Positions 45,902-55,146 of a DNA stretch of 64,000 nucleotides are shown piece by piece (position 1 is the stretch's first letter; each line of letters starts with the position of its first letter). The notes beneath the pieces are model-generated. The model was not told where the DNA came from. It made no database searches and was given only the letters and a program-made list of their open reading frames with translations. The position numbers were made by a program, and so were the translations under genes. This stretch comes from Agrococcus carbonis (GTDB lineage Bacteria; Actinomycetota; Actinomycetes; Actinomycetales; Microbacteriaceae): contig NZ_LT629734.1 in assembly GCF_900104705.1 (NCBI RefSeq), forward strand, positions 310,001 through 374,000, in the 5' to 3' direction.

Positions 45902-48619
45902 GTGCTGAACGACCAGGACCCCTACTCGGGCCACACCAACGACTCGGACCCGGCCGAGACTGCCGAGTGGCAGGAGTCGCTCGACCAGCTCGTCGCGACG
46001 CACGGCCCGCAGCGCGGGCGCGAGATCATGCTGAGCCTGCTGAAGCGCTCGAAGGATCTGCACCTGGGTGTGCCGATGGTGCCGACCACCGACTACCTCA
46101 ACACGATCGCCGCCTCGGACGAGCCGGAGTTCCCCGGTGACGAGGCGCTCGAGCGCACGTACCGGCGCTGGATCCGGTGGAACGCCGCGATCATGGTGCA
46201 CCGCGCGCAGGCGCCCGGCATCGGCGTCGGCGGCCACATCTCGACCTACGCGTCGTCGGCCTCGCTCTACGAGGTGGGCCTCAACCACTTCTTCCGCGGG
46301 CAGGACGCGCCGGGCGGCGGCGACCAGATCTTCTACCAGGGCCACGCCTCCCCCGGCATGTACGCCCGCGCGTTCCTCGAGGGGCGCCTGAGCGAGGCGC
46401 AGATGGACGCCTTCCGGCAGGAGAAGTCGAAGGCGCCCAACGGCATCCCCTCCTACCCGCACCCGCGCATGATGCCGGAGTTCTGGCAGTTCCCGACGGT
46501 GTCGATGGGGCTCGGCCCGATCAACGCGATCTACCAGGCGCAGGCGAACCGCTACCTCGTCAACCGCGGCCTCAAGAGCGACATCGACGCGCAGGTCTGG
46601 GCATTCCTCGGCGACGGCGAGATGGACGAGGTCGAGTCGCGCGGCGCGCTGCAGCTCGCGGCGAACGACGGCCTCGACAACCTCAACTTCGTGATCAACG
46701 CCAACCTGCAGCGGCTCGACGGCCCGGTGCGCGGCAACGGCAAGATCATCCAGGAGCTCGAGTCGTTCTTCCGCGGCGCGGGCTGGAACGTCATCAAGGT
46801 CATCTGGGGCCGCGAGTGGGACGCCCTGCTCGACGCCGACCACGACGGCGCGCTGCGCGATCTCATGAACGCGACGCCCGACGGCGACTACCAGACCTAC
46901 AAGGCGGAGTCGGGCCTGTTCGTGCGCGAGCAGTTCTTCGGCCGCGACCCGCGCACGCTCGAGATGGTGAAGCACCTCTCGGACGACGAGATCTGGGCGC
47001 TCAAGCGCGGCGGCCACGACTACCGGAAGGTCTACGCGGCCTACAAGGCGGCGAGCCAGCACAAGGGCCAGCCGACGGTCATCATCGCCAAGACGGTCAA
47101 GGGCTACGGGCTCGGCAAGAGCTTCGAGGGGCGCAACGCGACCCACCAGATGAAGAAGCTCACGCTCGACGACCTCAAGACCTTCCGCGACGCGATGCAG
47201 ATCGACATCTCGGACAAGCAGCTCGAGAGCGACCCGTACCACCCGCCGTACTGGAACCCCGGCGTCGAGTCGCCCGAGATCCAGTACATGCTCGAGCGCC
47301 GGCGCGAGCTCGGCGGCTTCACGCCCGAGCGCCGCTCGAAGCACACGATCATCCCGCTGCCCGAGGCGAAGACCTACGACATGCCCAAGAAGGGCTCGGG
47401 CAAGCAGGAGGTCGCCACGACCATGGCGTTCGTCCGCCTGCTCAAGGATCTGCTGCGCGACAAGGGCTGGGGCGAGCGGATCGTGCCGATCATCCCCGAC
47501 GAGGCGCGCACGTTCGGCATCGACGCGTTCTTCCCGACCGCCAAGATCTACAACCCGCAGGGCCAGAACTACACCTCGGTCGACCGCGACCTGCTGCTGA
47601 AGTACCGGGAGGCGCCCGACGGCCAGATCGTGCACGTCGGCATCAACGAGGCCGGCGCGATGGCGGCGTTCACCGCCGCCGGCACGTCGTACTCGACCCA
47701 CGGCGAGCCGCTCGTGCCGATCTACGTCTTCTACTCGATGTTCGGCTTCCAGCGCACCGGCGACTCGATCTGGGCGGCCGCCGACCAGATGGCGCGCGGC
47801 TTCCTGATCGGCGCCACCGCGGGCCGCACGACGCTCGCCGGCGAGGGCACGCAGCACGCCGACGGCCACTCGCCGCTGCTCGCCTCGACGAACCCCGCCG
47901 TGCTCGCCTACGACCCGGCCTACGGCTACGAGATCGCGCACATCACCCAGATGGGCCTCGAGCGCATGTACGGCGAGACCCCCGAGGACGTCATCGTCTA
48001 CCTCACGGTCTACAACGAGCCGATGCTGCAGCCGGCCGAGCCCGAGGGCGTCGACGTCGAGGGCATCCGCCGCGGCATCCACCGCGTCTCGACGAGCGAC
48101 CACCACCCCATCAAGGTGCAGCTGCTCGGCTCGGGCGTCGCCCTCCCGTGGCTCCACCACGCGCAGGAGCTGCTCGGCAAGGACTGGGGCATCTCGGCCG
48201 ACATCTGGTCGGTGACCTCGTGGAGCGAGCTGCGCCGCGACGCGCTCGCGGTCGAGGAGCACAACCTCCTGCACCCGCAGGAGCCCGCAAAGGTGCCGTA
48301 CGTCACGCAGCGGCTCTCGGAGGCCGAGGGGCCCTTCATCGCCACGAGCGACTACATGCACGCGGTGCAGGACCAGATCCGCCAGTGGGTGCCCGGCGAC
48401 TACGCGACGCTCGGCGCCGACGGCTTCGGCTTCGCCGACACGCGCGCCGCGGCTCGTCGCTTCTTCAAGATCGACAGCCACTCGGTGGTCGTGCGCGCGC
48501 TCGACGCGCTCGCGAAGCAGGGCAAGGTGCCGCTCGGCATGGTGCAGCAGGCGATCTCGAAGTACGACCTGCACGACGTGACCGCGGGCGTCTCCGGCAC
48601 CGCCGGCGGCGACGCCTAG
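45902..48619 (+). CDS. aceE: Pyruvate dehydrogenase E1 component, homodimeric type
   Basis: A 905-residue E1 enzyme that decarboxylates pyruvate with thiamine diphosphate and passes the acetyl group to E2. The cofactor motif is [19 protein letters not shown] ... [34 protein letters not shown] and the transketolase-like pyrimidine domain ([20 protein letters not shown]) are also clear. The start is GTG at 45902 with AGGAG 5 nt upstream. Length is normal for AceE (~890-920). Only about 10 bp separate its stop from fasR if that gene starts at CTG 48630. Confidence 0.96.
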   Translation: MLNDQDPYSGHTNDSDPAETAEWQESLDQLVATHGPQRGREIMLSLLKRSKDLHLGVPMVPTTDYLNTIAASDEPEFPGDEALERTYRRWIRWNAAIMVHRAQAPGIGVGGHISTYASSASLYEVGLNHFFRGQDAPGGGDQIFYQGHASPGMYARAFLEGRLSEAQMDAFRQEKSKAPNGIPSYPHPRMMPEFWQFPTVSMGLGPINAIYQAQANRYLVNRGLKSDIDAQVWAFLGDGEMDEVESRGALQLAANDGLDNLNFVINANLQRLDGPVRGNGKIIQELESFFRGAGWNVIKVIWGREWDALLDADHDGALRDLMNATPDGDYQTYKAESGLFVREQFFGRDPRTLEMVKHLSDDEIWALKRGGHDYRKVYAAYKAASQHKGQPTVIIAKTVKGYGLGKSFEGRNATHQMKKLTLDDLKTFRDAMQIDISDKQLESDPYHPPYWNPGVESPEIQYMLERRRELGGFTPERRSKHTIIPLPEAKTYDMPKKGSGKQEVATTMAFVRLLKDLLRDKGWGERIVPIIPDEARTFGIDAFFPTAKIYNPQGQNYTSVDRDLLLKYREAPDGQIVHVGINEAGAMAAFTAAGTSYSTHGEPLVPIYVFYSMFGFQRTGDSIWAAADQMARGFLIGATAGRTTLAGEGTQHADGHSPLLASTNPAVLAYDPAYGYEIAHITQMGLERMYGETPEDVIVYLTVYNEPMLQPAEPEGVDVEGIRRGIHRVSTSDHHPIKVQLLGSGVALPWLHHAQELLGKDWGISADIWSVTSWSELRRDALAVEEHNLLHPQEPAKVPYVTQRLSEAEGPFIATSDYMHAVQDQIRQWVPGDYATLGADGFGFADTRAAARRFFKIDSHSVVVRALDALAKQGKVPLGMVQQAISKYDLHDVTAGVSGTAGGDA

Positions 48620-48629
48620 GCGGTCGGCG

Positions 48630-49880
48630 CTGCCCGCCGACGCCGAGCTCCAGGCGCAGCAGCTCGCGTGGCTGCGCCGCATCTCCGGCGACCTCGCGAC
48701 GCAGGTGATGCGGGCGCTCGACGACCGCTTGCCCTGGTACCGCACGATGCCGCCCTCGCGGCGGAGCGCGGTGGGGCTCGTGGCGCAGTCGGGCATCACG
48801 TCCTTCATCGCCTGGCACGAGGATCCCGAGGCGCAGCCCTGGATCGCCGCCGACGTCTTCGCGGCGGCGCCCAGGGAGCTGCTGCGCAGCGTGAGCCTGC
48901 AGCAGACGCTCCAGCTCATCCGCACCGTCGTGTCGGTCTTCGAGGAGCGCATCGGCGACGCCGACCCGCGCATGCGCGAGCCGATCCTGCGCTACTCGCG
49001 CGAGATCGCGTTCGCGGCCGCCGACGTCTACGCGCGCGCCGCCGAGTCGCGCGGGCTGTGGGACGCGCGGCTCGAAGCCCTCGTCGTCGACTCGATCCTC
49101 ACGGGCGAGCACGACGACGAGCTGCCGAGCCGTTCGGCGGCCCTCGGCTGGCACGGCCGCGGCGAGTGCGCCGTGCTCGTGGGCGTCGCGCCGCGCACGC
49201 TCGACGTCGACGTCATCCGCCGGAAGGCGAGGCATGCCGGATGCGACGTGCTCGTCGGCGTGCAGGGCACCCGCCTGGTGGTCGTCATCGGCCGCGCCGC
49301 CGCCGAGGACGAGGCCGGCGACGACCCGATCGAGTTCCTCGCGATCGCGAGCCAGCTCGCCGAGGGCTTCGGCGAGGGCCACCTCGTGCTGGGACCCGCG
49401 GTGCCGAGCATCGTCGAGGCCGCTCGCAGCGCGAAGGCCGCGCTCGCGGGCTTCGCCGTCGCAGACGCGTGGCGCCGCACCCCACGCCCCGTGCGCGCCG
49501 ACGACCTGCTGCCCGAGCGCGCCCTCGCGGGCGACCCGCTCGCGCGCGCCGAGCTGCTGCGCGGCATCTACCAGCCGCTGCGCGACCACTCGAGCGACCT
49601 GCTCGCGACGCTCGCGTGCTACCTCGACACGGGCCGCTCCCTCGAGGCGACGGCGCGCGAGCTCTTCGTGCATCCCAACACCGTCCGCTACCGCCTCAAG
49701 CGCATCAGCGAGATCATCGGCTGGGACGCGACGGGTGCGCGCGAGGCCCTCGCGCTGCACACCGCGATCATCCTCGGCGCCATCCACGACGCGTCGCGCG
49801 AGCGTGCGCAACGGCAGCCGCAGCCCGGATCCCAGCACCAGCGCCATGCCGCCCGGGGCAAGGGCGCGGTGGGAGGATGA
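48630..49880 (+). CDS. fasR: PucR-type regulator of fatty acid synthesis (FasR-like)
   Basis: A protein of 416 residues if started at CTG 48630, or 391/390 residues from GTG 48705 / ATG 48708. The C-terminal PucR-type helix-turn-helix is clear: LACYLDTGRSLEATARELFV then HPNTVRYRLKRISEIIG. The middle is a GGDEF-like/CdaR-type domain. Family members upstream of fabD (FasR in Streptomyces) activate the FAS-II operon. The segment just upstream of 48705 reads WLRRISGDLATQV, which looks like conserved family N-terminus, yet no ATG, GTG or TTG precedes it in frame. AGGCGG lies 6 nt before CTG 48630. Its stop overlaps the fabD start region. Confidence 0.82.
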   Translation: MPADAELQAQQLAWLRRISGDLATQVMRALDDRLPWYRTMPPSRRSAVGLVAQSGITSFIAWHEDPEAQPWIAADVFAAAPRELLRSVSLQQTLQLIRTVVSVFEERIGDADPRMREPILRYSREIAFAAADVYARAAESRGLWDARLEALVVDSILTGEHDDELPSRSAALGWHGRGECAVLVGVAPRTLDVDVIRRKARHAGCDVLVGVQGTRLVVVIGRAAAEDEAGDDPIEFLAIASQLAEGFGEGHLVLGPAVPSIVEAARSAKAALAGFAVADAWRRTPRPVRADDLLPERALAGDPLARAELLRGIYQPLRDHSSDLLATLACYLDTGRSLEATARELFVHPNTVRYRLKRISEIIGWDATGAREALALHTAIILGAIHDASRERAQRQPQPGSQHQRHAARGKGAVGG

Positions 49881-49885
49881 ATGCC

Positions 49886-50806
49886 GTGATCGTCATCGTC
49901 GCACCAGGCCAGGGCTCGCAGAAGCCAGGATTCCTCGCCCCGTGGCTCGAGCTGCCGGGCGTGCACGAGCGGCTCCGCGCCCTCGGCGACGCAGCCGGCG
50001 TCGACCTCGTCGAGCACGGCACGGTCTCGGACGCCGACACCATCCGAGACACCCTCGTGGCCCAGCCGCTCATCGTCGCCGCGGGCATCCTCACGCTCGA
50101 CGCCCTCGGCGACCGCGCGCGGCTCGCCTCGGGCGTCGCGGGCCACTCGGTCGGCGAGATCACGGCCGCCGTCGCGGCCGGCGTGCTCACCGCGGAGGAC
50201 GCCATGGCGCTCGTGGGCGAGCGCGCGAGGGCGATGGCGGATGCGGCGGCGCAGACGCCGACCGGCATGGCCGCGGTGCTCGGTGCCGACGAGGCCGCCC
50301 TCGAGGCGCGCCTCGCCGAGCTCGGCCTGCAGCCGGCGAACTACAACGGCGGCGGCCAGATCGTGGTCGCGGGCGCCCTCGACGCGCTCGCCGCCCTCGC
50401 GGAGGTTCCCCCGGAGCGCGCTCGCGTGATCCCGCTGCAGACGGCCGGCGCCTTCCACACCGACTACATGGCGCCCGCGGTCGAGCGCTTCCGCGCGCGC
50501 GCCGCCGAGACGGCCGCCGCCGACCCGACCACCACTCTCTGGACCAACCGGGACGGCAGCGCCGTCGCATCCGGACCCGCGTTCCTCGACCTCGTCGTCG
50601 GGCAGGTCTCGAGCCCCGTGCGCTGGGACCGGTGCATGGAGGCGTTCGCCGCCGCGGGCGTGACCGGCATCGTCGAGCTCGCCCCCGCAGGCGCGCTCAC
50701 CGGCCTCGCGAAGCGCGGCCTGCGCGGCGTGCCGTCGGTCGGCATCACCACCCCTGAGGACCTGGAGGCAGCCGTCGCGCTGCTGGAGAGCGGAGCAGCA
50801 GCATGA
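49886..50806 (+). CDS. fabD: Malonyl-CoA:ACP malonyltransferase
   Basis: A 306-residue acyltransferase that loads malonyl groups onto ACP. Motifs: VIVAPGQGSQKPGFLAPWL, the nucleophile GHSVGEITAA (Ser), and AGAFHTDYMAP with the catalytic His. GTG at 49886 is preferred because GGAGG (49872-49876) is 9 nt upstream; an in-frame ATG at 49877 abuts that site and adds three residues. The ATGA at 49877-49880 overlaps the fasR stop. The end overlaps fabH by 4 bp. Confidence 0.95.
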   Translation: MIVIVAPGQGSQKPGFLAPWLELPGVHERLRALGDAAGVDLVEHGTVSDADTIRDTLVAQPLIVAAGILTLDALGDRARLASGVAGHSVGEITAAVAAGVLTAEDAMALVGERARAMADAAAQTPTGMAAVLGADEAALEARLAELGLQPANYNGGGQIVVAGALDALAALAEVPPERARVIPLQTAGAFHTDYMAPAVERFRARAAETAAADPTTTLWTNRDGSAVASGPAFLDLVVGQVSSPVRWDRCMEAFAAAGVTGIVELAPAGALTGLAKRGLRGVPSVGITTPEDLEAAVALLESGAAA

Positions 50807-51816
50807 GCGAGACCAAGCGGACCCCGGCGATGAAGAGGCTGGCCTCGCGCGGCGGATCGCGGATCCTGTCGGTCGGCGCCGCGCGCGGCGACCGGCTCGT
50901 GCCCAACGACGAGCTCGTCGGCCCGATCGACTCGTCCGACGAGTGGATCCGGCAGCGCACCGGCATCATCACGCGCGCCCGCGTCTCGGACGGGAGCGAG
51001 GCGGTCGACCTCGCCGAGACCGCTGCGCGCGAGGCGATCGAGCGCGCCGGCATCGACGGCTCGCAGCTCGACGCCGTGATCGTCTCGACCATCAGCAACA
51101 CGGTGCAGACGCCGTCGATGGCGGCGCTGCTCACCGAGCGCGTCGGGGCGACCCCCGCGCCCGCGTTCGACATCTCGGCGGCGTGCGCGGGCTACGCGTA
51201 CGGCGTCGCGCAGGCCGACGCGCTCGTGCGCAGCGGCATGGCCGAGCACGTGCTCGTCGTGGGCGTCGAGAAGCTCTCGGAGGTCGTCGACCCGACCGAC
51301 CGCTCGATCAGCTTCCTGCTGGGCGACGGCGCGGGCGCGGTCGTCGTCGGCCCTTCGGACGAGCCGGGCATCAGCCCCTCGGTGTGGGGCTCGGACGGCT
51401 CGCACTGGGAGACCATCCGCATGACCAACACGCTCGGCTCGATGCGCGAGGGGCAGCCGTGGCCGACCCTGCGACAGGACGGCCCGACCGTGTTCCGCTG
51501 GGCCGTGTGGGAGATGGCGAAGAAGGCGCGCGAGGCGCTCGACGCCGCCGGGATCGAGCCCGGCGACCTCGCCGCGTTCATCCCCCACCAGGCCAACATG
51601 CGCATCATCGACGAGTTCGCCAAGCAGCTGAAGCTCCCCGAGAGCGTCGCGATCGCGCGCGACATCGCCACGACCGGCAACACCTCGGCCGCCTCGATCC
51701 CGCTCGCGATGCACCGGCTGCTCGAGGAGCAGCCCGAGCTCTCCGGCGGCCTCGCGCTGCAGATCGGCTTCGGCGCCGGTCTCGTGTACGGCGCCCAGGT
51801 CGTCGTGCTCCCCTAG
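50803..51816 (+). CDS. fabH: 3-oxoacyl-ACP synthase III
   Basis: A 337-residue KAS III that starts fatty acid chains by condensing an acyl-CoA with malonyl-ACP. The catalytic triad is visible as Cys in FDISAACAGYAYG, His in FIPHQANMRI and Asn in TTGNTSAASIP. About 20 extra residues precede the fold (SRILSVGAARG). The ATG overlaps the fabD stop (ATGA). In branched-chain-lipid actinobacteria FabH sets the iso/anteiso primer choice. Confidence 0.95.
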   Translation: MSETKRTPAMKRLASRGGSRILSVGAARGDRLVPNDELVGPIDSSDEWIRQRTGIITRARVSDGSEAVDLAETAAREAIERAGIDGSQLDAVIVSTISNTVQTPSMAALLTERVGATPAPAFDISAACAGYAYGVAQADALVRSGMAEHVLVVGVEKLSEVVDPTDRSISFLLGDGAGAVVVGPSDEPGISPSVWGSDGSHWETIRMTNTLGSMREGQPWPTLRQDGPTVFRWAVWEMAKKAREALDAAGIEPGDLAAFIPHQANMRIIDEFAKQLKLPESVAIARDIATTGNTSAASIPLAMHRLLEEQPELSGGLALQIGFGAGLVYGAQVVVLP

Positions 51817-51852
51817 ACTCGACCCCGTTCCATCCACAGAAGGAGACACCCC

Positions 51853-52104
51853 ATGGCATTCAGCAAGGACGAGGTCCTCGCCGGGCTCGCCGAGCTCGTG
51901 AACGACGAGACCGGCATCGCGACCGAGAACGTGCAGCTCGAGAAGTCGTTCACCGACGACCTCGACATCGACTCGATCTCCATGATGACGATCGTCGTGA
52001 ACGCCGAGGAGAAGTTCGACGTCAAGATCCCGGACGACGAGGTCAAGAACCTCAAGACCGTGCAGGACGCTGTCGACTACATCACGGGCGCCCAGGCGGC
52101 CTGA
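51853..52104 (+). CDS. acpP: Acyl carrier protein
   Basis: An 83-residue acidic ACP. The phosphopantetheine attachment Ser lies in DDLDIDSISMMTIV (D-S-I instead of the common D-S-L). GAAGGAGA provides a strong ribosome binding site 7 nt before the ATG. It carries growing acyl chains for FabD, FabH and FabF. It is separated from fabF by a strong hairpin that may raise its expression relative to fabF. Confidence 0.96.
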   Translation: MAFSKDEVLAGLAELVNDETGIATENVQLEKSFTDDLDIDSISMMTIVVNAEEKFDVKIPDDEVKNLKTVQDAVDYITGAQAA

Positions 52105-52119
52105 GCCTGTGCAGGCGTT

Positions 52120-52149
52120 CGCGTGCGGCCGGGTGACCGGCCGCACGCG
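52120..52149 (+). terminator. Hairpin between acpP and fabF
   Basis: A perfect 13-bp stem (52120-52132 with 52137-52149) closed by a GTGA tetraloop, inside what otherwise looks like an operon. It ends 7 nt before the fabF ribosome binding site. It is likely a partial terminator or 3' stabiliser for acpP mRNA. Confidence 0.7.
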
Positions 52150-52167
52150 CCATCTTGGAGGAGAGGC

Positions 52168-53403
52168 ATGACGAAGAAGATCGTCATCACCGGCATCGGT
52201 GCCACGTCGCCGCTCGGCGGCACCGCGCGCGAGAGCTGGGAGGCGCTGCTCGCCGGCGAGTCCGGCGCGCGGAGCCTCGAGCACGAGTGGGTGCAGCAGC
52301 ACGAGCTGCCCGTCACGTTCGCCGCCGAGGCGAAGGTGCGCCCCTCGGAGGTGCTCGAGCGCCCGGTCGCGAAGCGGCTCGACCCGTCGAGCCAGTTCGC
52401 GCTCATCGCCGCGAAGGAGGCCTTCGCGGACGCGGGCTCGCCCGAGGTGCCCTCGGAGCGGCTCGGCGTCGACTTCTCGACCGGCATCGGCGGCCTCTGG
52501 ACGCTGCTCGACGCGTGGGACACGCTCCGCGAGAAGGGCCCGCGCCGCGTCATGCCCATGACGGTGCCGATGCTCATGCCCAACGCTCCCTCGGCGGCCG
52601 TCTCGATGCACTTCGAGGCGCGCGCCTACGCCCGCACCGTCGCCTCCGCGTGCGCCTCGAGCACCGAGGCGCTCGTCAACGCCTACGAGCACCTGCAGGC
52701 CGGTCTCGCCGACGTGGTGATCGCCGGCGGCAGCGAGTCGGCCATCCACCCGCTCACGCTCGCGGCCTTCTCCTCGATGCAGGCGCTCTCGCGCCGCAAC
52801 GACGACCCTGCCACCGCATCCCGCCCCTACGACGTCACCCGCGACGGGTTCGTCATGGGCGAGGGTGCAGCGGCGCTCGTGCTCGAGACCGAGGAGCACG
52901 CGCTCGCGCGCGGCGCCCGCATCTACGCCGAGCTCGCCGGCGGCGGCGTCACCGCCGACTCGCACCACATCACGGCTCCCGAGCCGGAGGGCCTCGGCGC
53001 GAGCCGCGCCGTGCACCTCGCGCTCGAGGCGGCGGGCGCCACGCCCGACGACGTCACGCACATCAACGCGCACGCCACCTCGACGCCCGTCGGCGACGTG
53101 GCCGAGGTGCGCGCGCTGCACCGCGTGTTCGGCGAGCGCGTGCGCGAGATCCCGGTCTCGGCGACGAAGGCCGCGCACGGCCACCTGCTGGGCGGCACCG
53201 GTGCGCTCGAGGCCGTCTTCACGGTGCTCGCGCTCGTCGAGCGCCAGGCGCCGCCGACGATCAACGTGACCGAGCAGGACCCGGATGCGCCGCTGCGGAT
53301 CTCGGGCGAGCCCATCGCCCTCGGCGACGGGCCGCAGCTGGCCGTGTCGAACTCGTTCGGCTTCGGCGGGCACAACGCCGTCGTGGCGATCCGCTCGGTG
53401 TGA
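52168..53403 (+). CDS. fabF: 3-oxoacyl-ACP synthase II
   Basis: A 411-residue KAS II that elongates acyl-ACP chains. Catalytic residues: Cys in TVASACASSTEAL, His in HINAHATSTPVGD and His in ATKAAHGHLLGGTGALE. The ATG at 52168 (MTKKIVITGIGATSPLGG) is preceded by GGAGGAGAGG. It ends the fab run, followed by a strong hairpin. Confidence 0.95.
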   Translation: MTKKIVITGIGATSPLGGTARESWEALLAGESGARSLEHEWVQQHELPVTFAAEAKVRPSEVLERPVAKRLDPSSQFALIAAKEAFADAGSPEVPSERLGVDFSTGIGGLWTLLDAWDTLREKGPRRVMPMTVPMLMPNAPSAAVSMHFEARAYARTVASACASSTEALVNAYEHLQAGLADVVIAGGSESAIHPLTLAAFSSMQALSRRNDDPATASRPYDVTRDGFVMGEGAAALVLETEEHALARGARIYAELAGGGVTADSHHITAPEPEGLGASRAVHLALEAAGATPDDVTHINAHATSTPVGDVAEVRALHRVFGERVREIPVSATKAAHGHLLGGTGALEAVFTVLALVERQAPPTINVTEQDPDAPLRISGEPIALGDGPQLAVSNSFGFGGHNAVVAIRSV

Positions 53404-53416
53404 CGCTTCCGGCATG

Positions 53417-53452
53417 ACTGAGGGCCCCGCTGTACGCAGCGGGGCCCTCAGT
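53417..53452. terminator. Bidirectional terminator after fabF
   Basis: A perfect 16-bp stem (53417-53432 with 53437-53452) with a TACG tetraloop, between the convergent fabF and DUF3145 genes. Confidence 0.9.
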
Positions 53453-53498
53453 GGTCTGTGGGGCGGCCGGGCGGGCCGCCCGTGGCGACCGGTCGGTG

Positions 53499-54026
53499 TC
53501 AGCCGACGCGGTGCAGCGCGATGACGGGCGCGGCGTCGGAGGCGTGCCGGTAGGTCTCGAGCTCGCGATCCCAGGCGCCGCCCATGGCGTCGTCGAGCGC
53601 GGCGAGCAGCCTGCGGCCATCGGTGCCGGCAGCGTCGATCGCGCCGCGGATGCGATCCTCGGGCACGACGATCGAGCCGCTCGCGTCGATGCGCTGCGCC
53701 GTGATGCCGAGCTGCGGCGTGTGCATCCAGCGCATGCCGTCGGAGCCGGGCGTCGGGTCCTCGGTCACCTCGAAGCGCACGTCGCGCCAGCCGGCGAGGG
53801 CGGATGCGATGGCCGCGCCGGTGCCGACCGGTCCCGACCAGTGCACCTCGGCGCGCTCGGCGCCCGGCTCCGCGGGCTGCGGCTGCCAGACGAAGCGGAG
53901 CGCGTCGCCGACGGCATGCCCGACGGCCCACTCGAGGTGGGTGCGCATGGCGCGCTGGGACGCGTGGATCCAGACGACGCCCGCGGTGGTCGCGGGATGC
54001 CGTCTGAGCGTGTGCGCAGCAGTCAT
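53499..54026 (-). CDS. DUF3145 family protein
   Basis: A 175-residue protein with TTAGVVWIHASQRAMRTHLEWAV near the start, AEVHWSGPVGTGAAIASALAGW in the middle and WDRELETYRHASDAAPVI near the end, the pattern of DUF3145, an actinobacterial family nearly always encoded next to the FAS-II genes. The function is unknown; the constant location suggests a link to lipid metabolism. The ATG follows GAGGGAGAG. A small inverted repeat lies in the leader region upstream. Confidence 0.85.
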   Translation of the reverse strand: MTAAHTLRRHPATTAGVVWIHASQRAMRTHLEWAVGHAVGDALRFVWQPQPAEPGAERAEVHWSGPVGTGAAIASALAGWRDVRFEVTEDPTPGSDGMRWMHTPQLGITAQRIDASGSIVVPEDRIRGAIDAAGTDGRRLLAALDDAMGGAWDRELETYRHASDAAPVIALHRVG

Positions 54027-54074
54027 CGTCTCTCCCTCGTTCGATGCGACTTCCCCATCGGTCGAACGGATCGA

Positions 54075-54089
54075 GACACTTCGAGTGTG
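54075..54089. promoter_or_regulatory. Inverted repeat upstream of DUF3145 gene
   Basis: ACACT-TCG-AGTGT at 54076-54088, within a stretch richer in A and T than its surroundings and about 50 nt upstream of the DUF3145 ATG. A possible operator; no regulator is implied by the sequence. Confidence 0.35.
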
Positions 54090-54142
54090 TCACATCCCGG
54101 CGCGGAACGACAAGGCTGTCGTTCGTGCGCGGCGTGGCAGAG

Positions 54143-54231
54143 CCCGTCGGTCGAGGAACGCGCGGCCGCAGTCCGCACGAGGCCCGTCGGTCGAGGAGCG
54201 CGCGGCCGCAGGCCGCACGCGTCACGAGACC
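54143..54231. repeat. Dispersed intergenic repeat, tandem copy 3
   Basis: Two head-to-tail units, starting CCCGTCGGTCGAGGA at 54143 and 54183, 40 bp apart. Only the second has the full tail ACGCGTCACGAGACC. The array abuts the stop codon of the DUF1684 gene. With the DUF3145 leader it fills the 204-bp gap 54027-54230. Confidence 0.8.
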
Positions 54232-55052
54232 TACTCGGCGAACACCGGCTTCTGCTCCCCCGCACGGATCGGGAAGGGCAGGCGGTTGCCCGCCGGCGGC
54301 AGCGGGCAGTTGAACTGGTCGCTCATGGCGCACGGCGGCACGATGGCCCGGTTGAAGTCGAGGTCGACCGTGCCGTCGTGGCGCGGCTTGATGAAGAGGA
54401 AGCGACCGACCTCGTAGGTCTCGTCGCCGGTGGTGGCGTCGGCGAAGACGATCTGCAGGCTGTCGCCGTCGGGCAGCGCCATGAGCTCGATCTCCTCGCC
54501 GTCGTGCTCGAAGCGGATGCGGCCGGGCGAGACGGCCTTGCGCAGCGATCCGCCCTGGGACTTGCCGTGCTCGAAGGCGACGCCGCCCTCGACCGGCTCG
54601 AACGTGCCCTGCACGTGCCAGGAGGGGTCGTAGTCGTAGGCGGTGATCTGCTCGAAGCCCCGCTCCTCGGCCGCCTCGGCGTCCCAGACCCGCAGGGCGA
54701 AGCGACCGTGGTAGTCCGGGCCGATCACGAAGCCGGTGCGGCGCTCGTCGAAGCGCACCGAGCTCGGCGTCATCGTCTCGTGGCCGTACACGGTGGCCTC
54801 GCCGTCGACGGTCTCGCCGTCGACGATGATGCCGGCCGCCGCATCCGCCGTGACGACGAGCCCGTCGCCCGCCGGCGACGGCGCCCACGTGCCGGGCACG
54901 CCCTCGATCTGGGTGGGCTCCGAGACCCACGCGGTGGTGACGAGCGCCAGGGCGCCCTGCGGCCCGCGCACGCTCGCGTCGCGCTTGCGGCGGAAGGCGG
55001 CGTGCTGGGCGATGGCCTCGTCGTCGGGTGCGGTCACCGGGGCATCGTTCAT
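54231..55052 (-). CDS. DUF1684 domain protein
   Basis: A 273-residue protein with the DUF1684 hallmarks RTGFVIGPDYHGRFALRVWD in the middle and FNRAIVPPCAMSDQFNCPLP followed by GNRLPFPIRAGE at the end. The Cys and Pro pattern in that tail is the family signature. The function is unknown. The ATG at 55052 follows TAGGCT (minus strand, 55059-55064) at 6 nt, without a ribosome binding site, so the message is probably leaderless. It is divergent from the flavin-dependent oxidoreductase gene. Confidence 0.85.
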   Translation of the reverse strand: MNDAPVTAPDDEAIAQHAAFRRKRDASVRGPQGALALVTTAWVSEPTQIEGVPGTWAPSPAGDGLVVTADAAAGIIVDGETVDGEATVYGHETMTPSSVRFDERRTGFVIGPDYHGRFALRVWDAEAAEERGFEQITAYDYDPSWHVQGTFEPVEGGVAFEHGKSQGGSLRKAVSPGRIRFEHDGEEIELMALPDGDSLQIVFADATTGDETYEVGRFLFIKPRHDGTVDLDFNRAIVPPCAMSDQFNCPLPPAGNRLPFPIRAGEQKPVFAE

Positions 55053-55146
55053 GGCTTCAGCCTACCGACGCGCGCCCACCGGGAGCGCGGCGCGGCGGAG
55101 CGGCGGCATCGGCTCCGCGTGGGCGGCAGGGCGTACCGTCGGCGGC

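Noticed and set aside
45890..48973. A very long minus-strand open frame (about 1,000 codons) antisense to aceE, and similar frames at 35710-38283 and 9486-14102
   Set aside because: In very GC-rich DNA stop codons are rare in the frames opposite real genes. These translations are Arg/Ala/Asp/His-rich without domain motifs, and they lie over clearly recognisable proteins on the other strand.
49877..49885. ATG 49877 as fabD start
   Set aside because: The ribosome binding site directly abuts this ATG, whereas GTG 49886 has correct spacing and starts at the conserved VIVAPGQG. The ATG is still possible and would add three residues.
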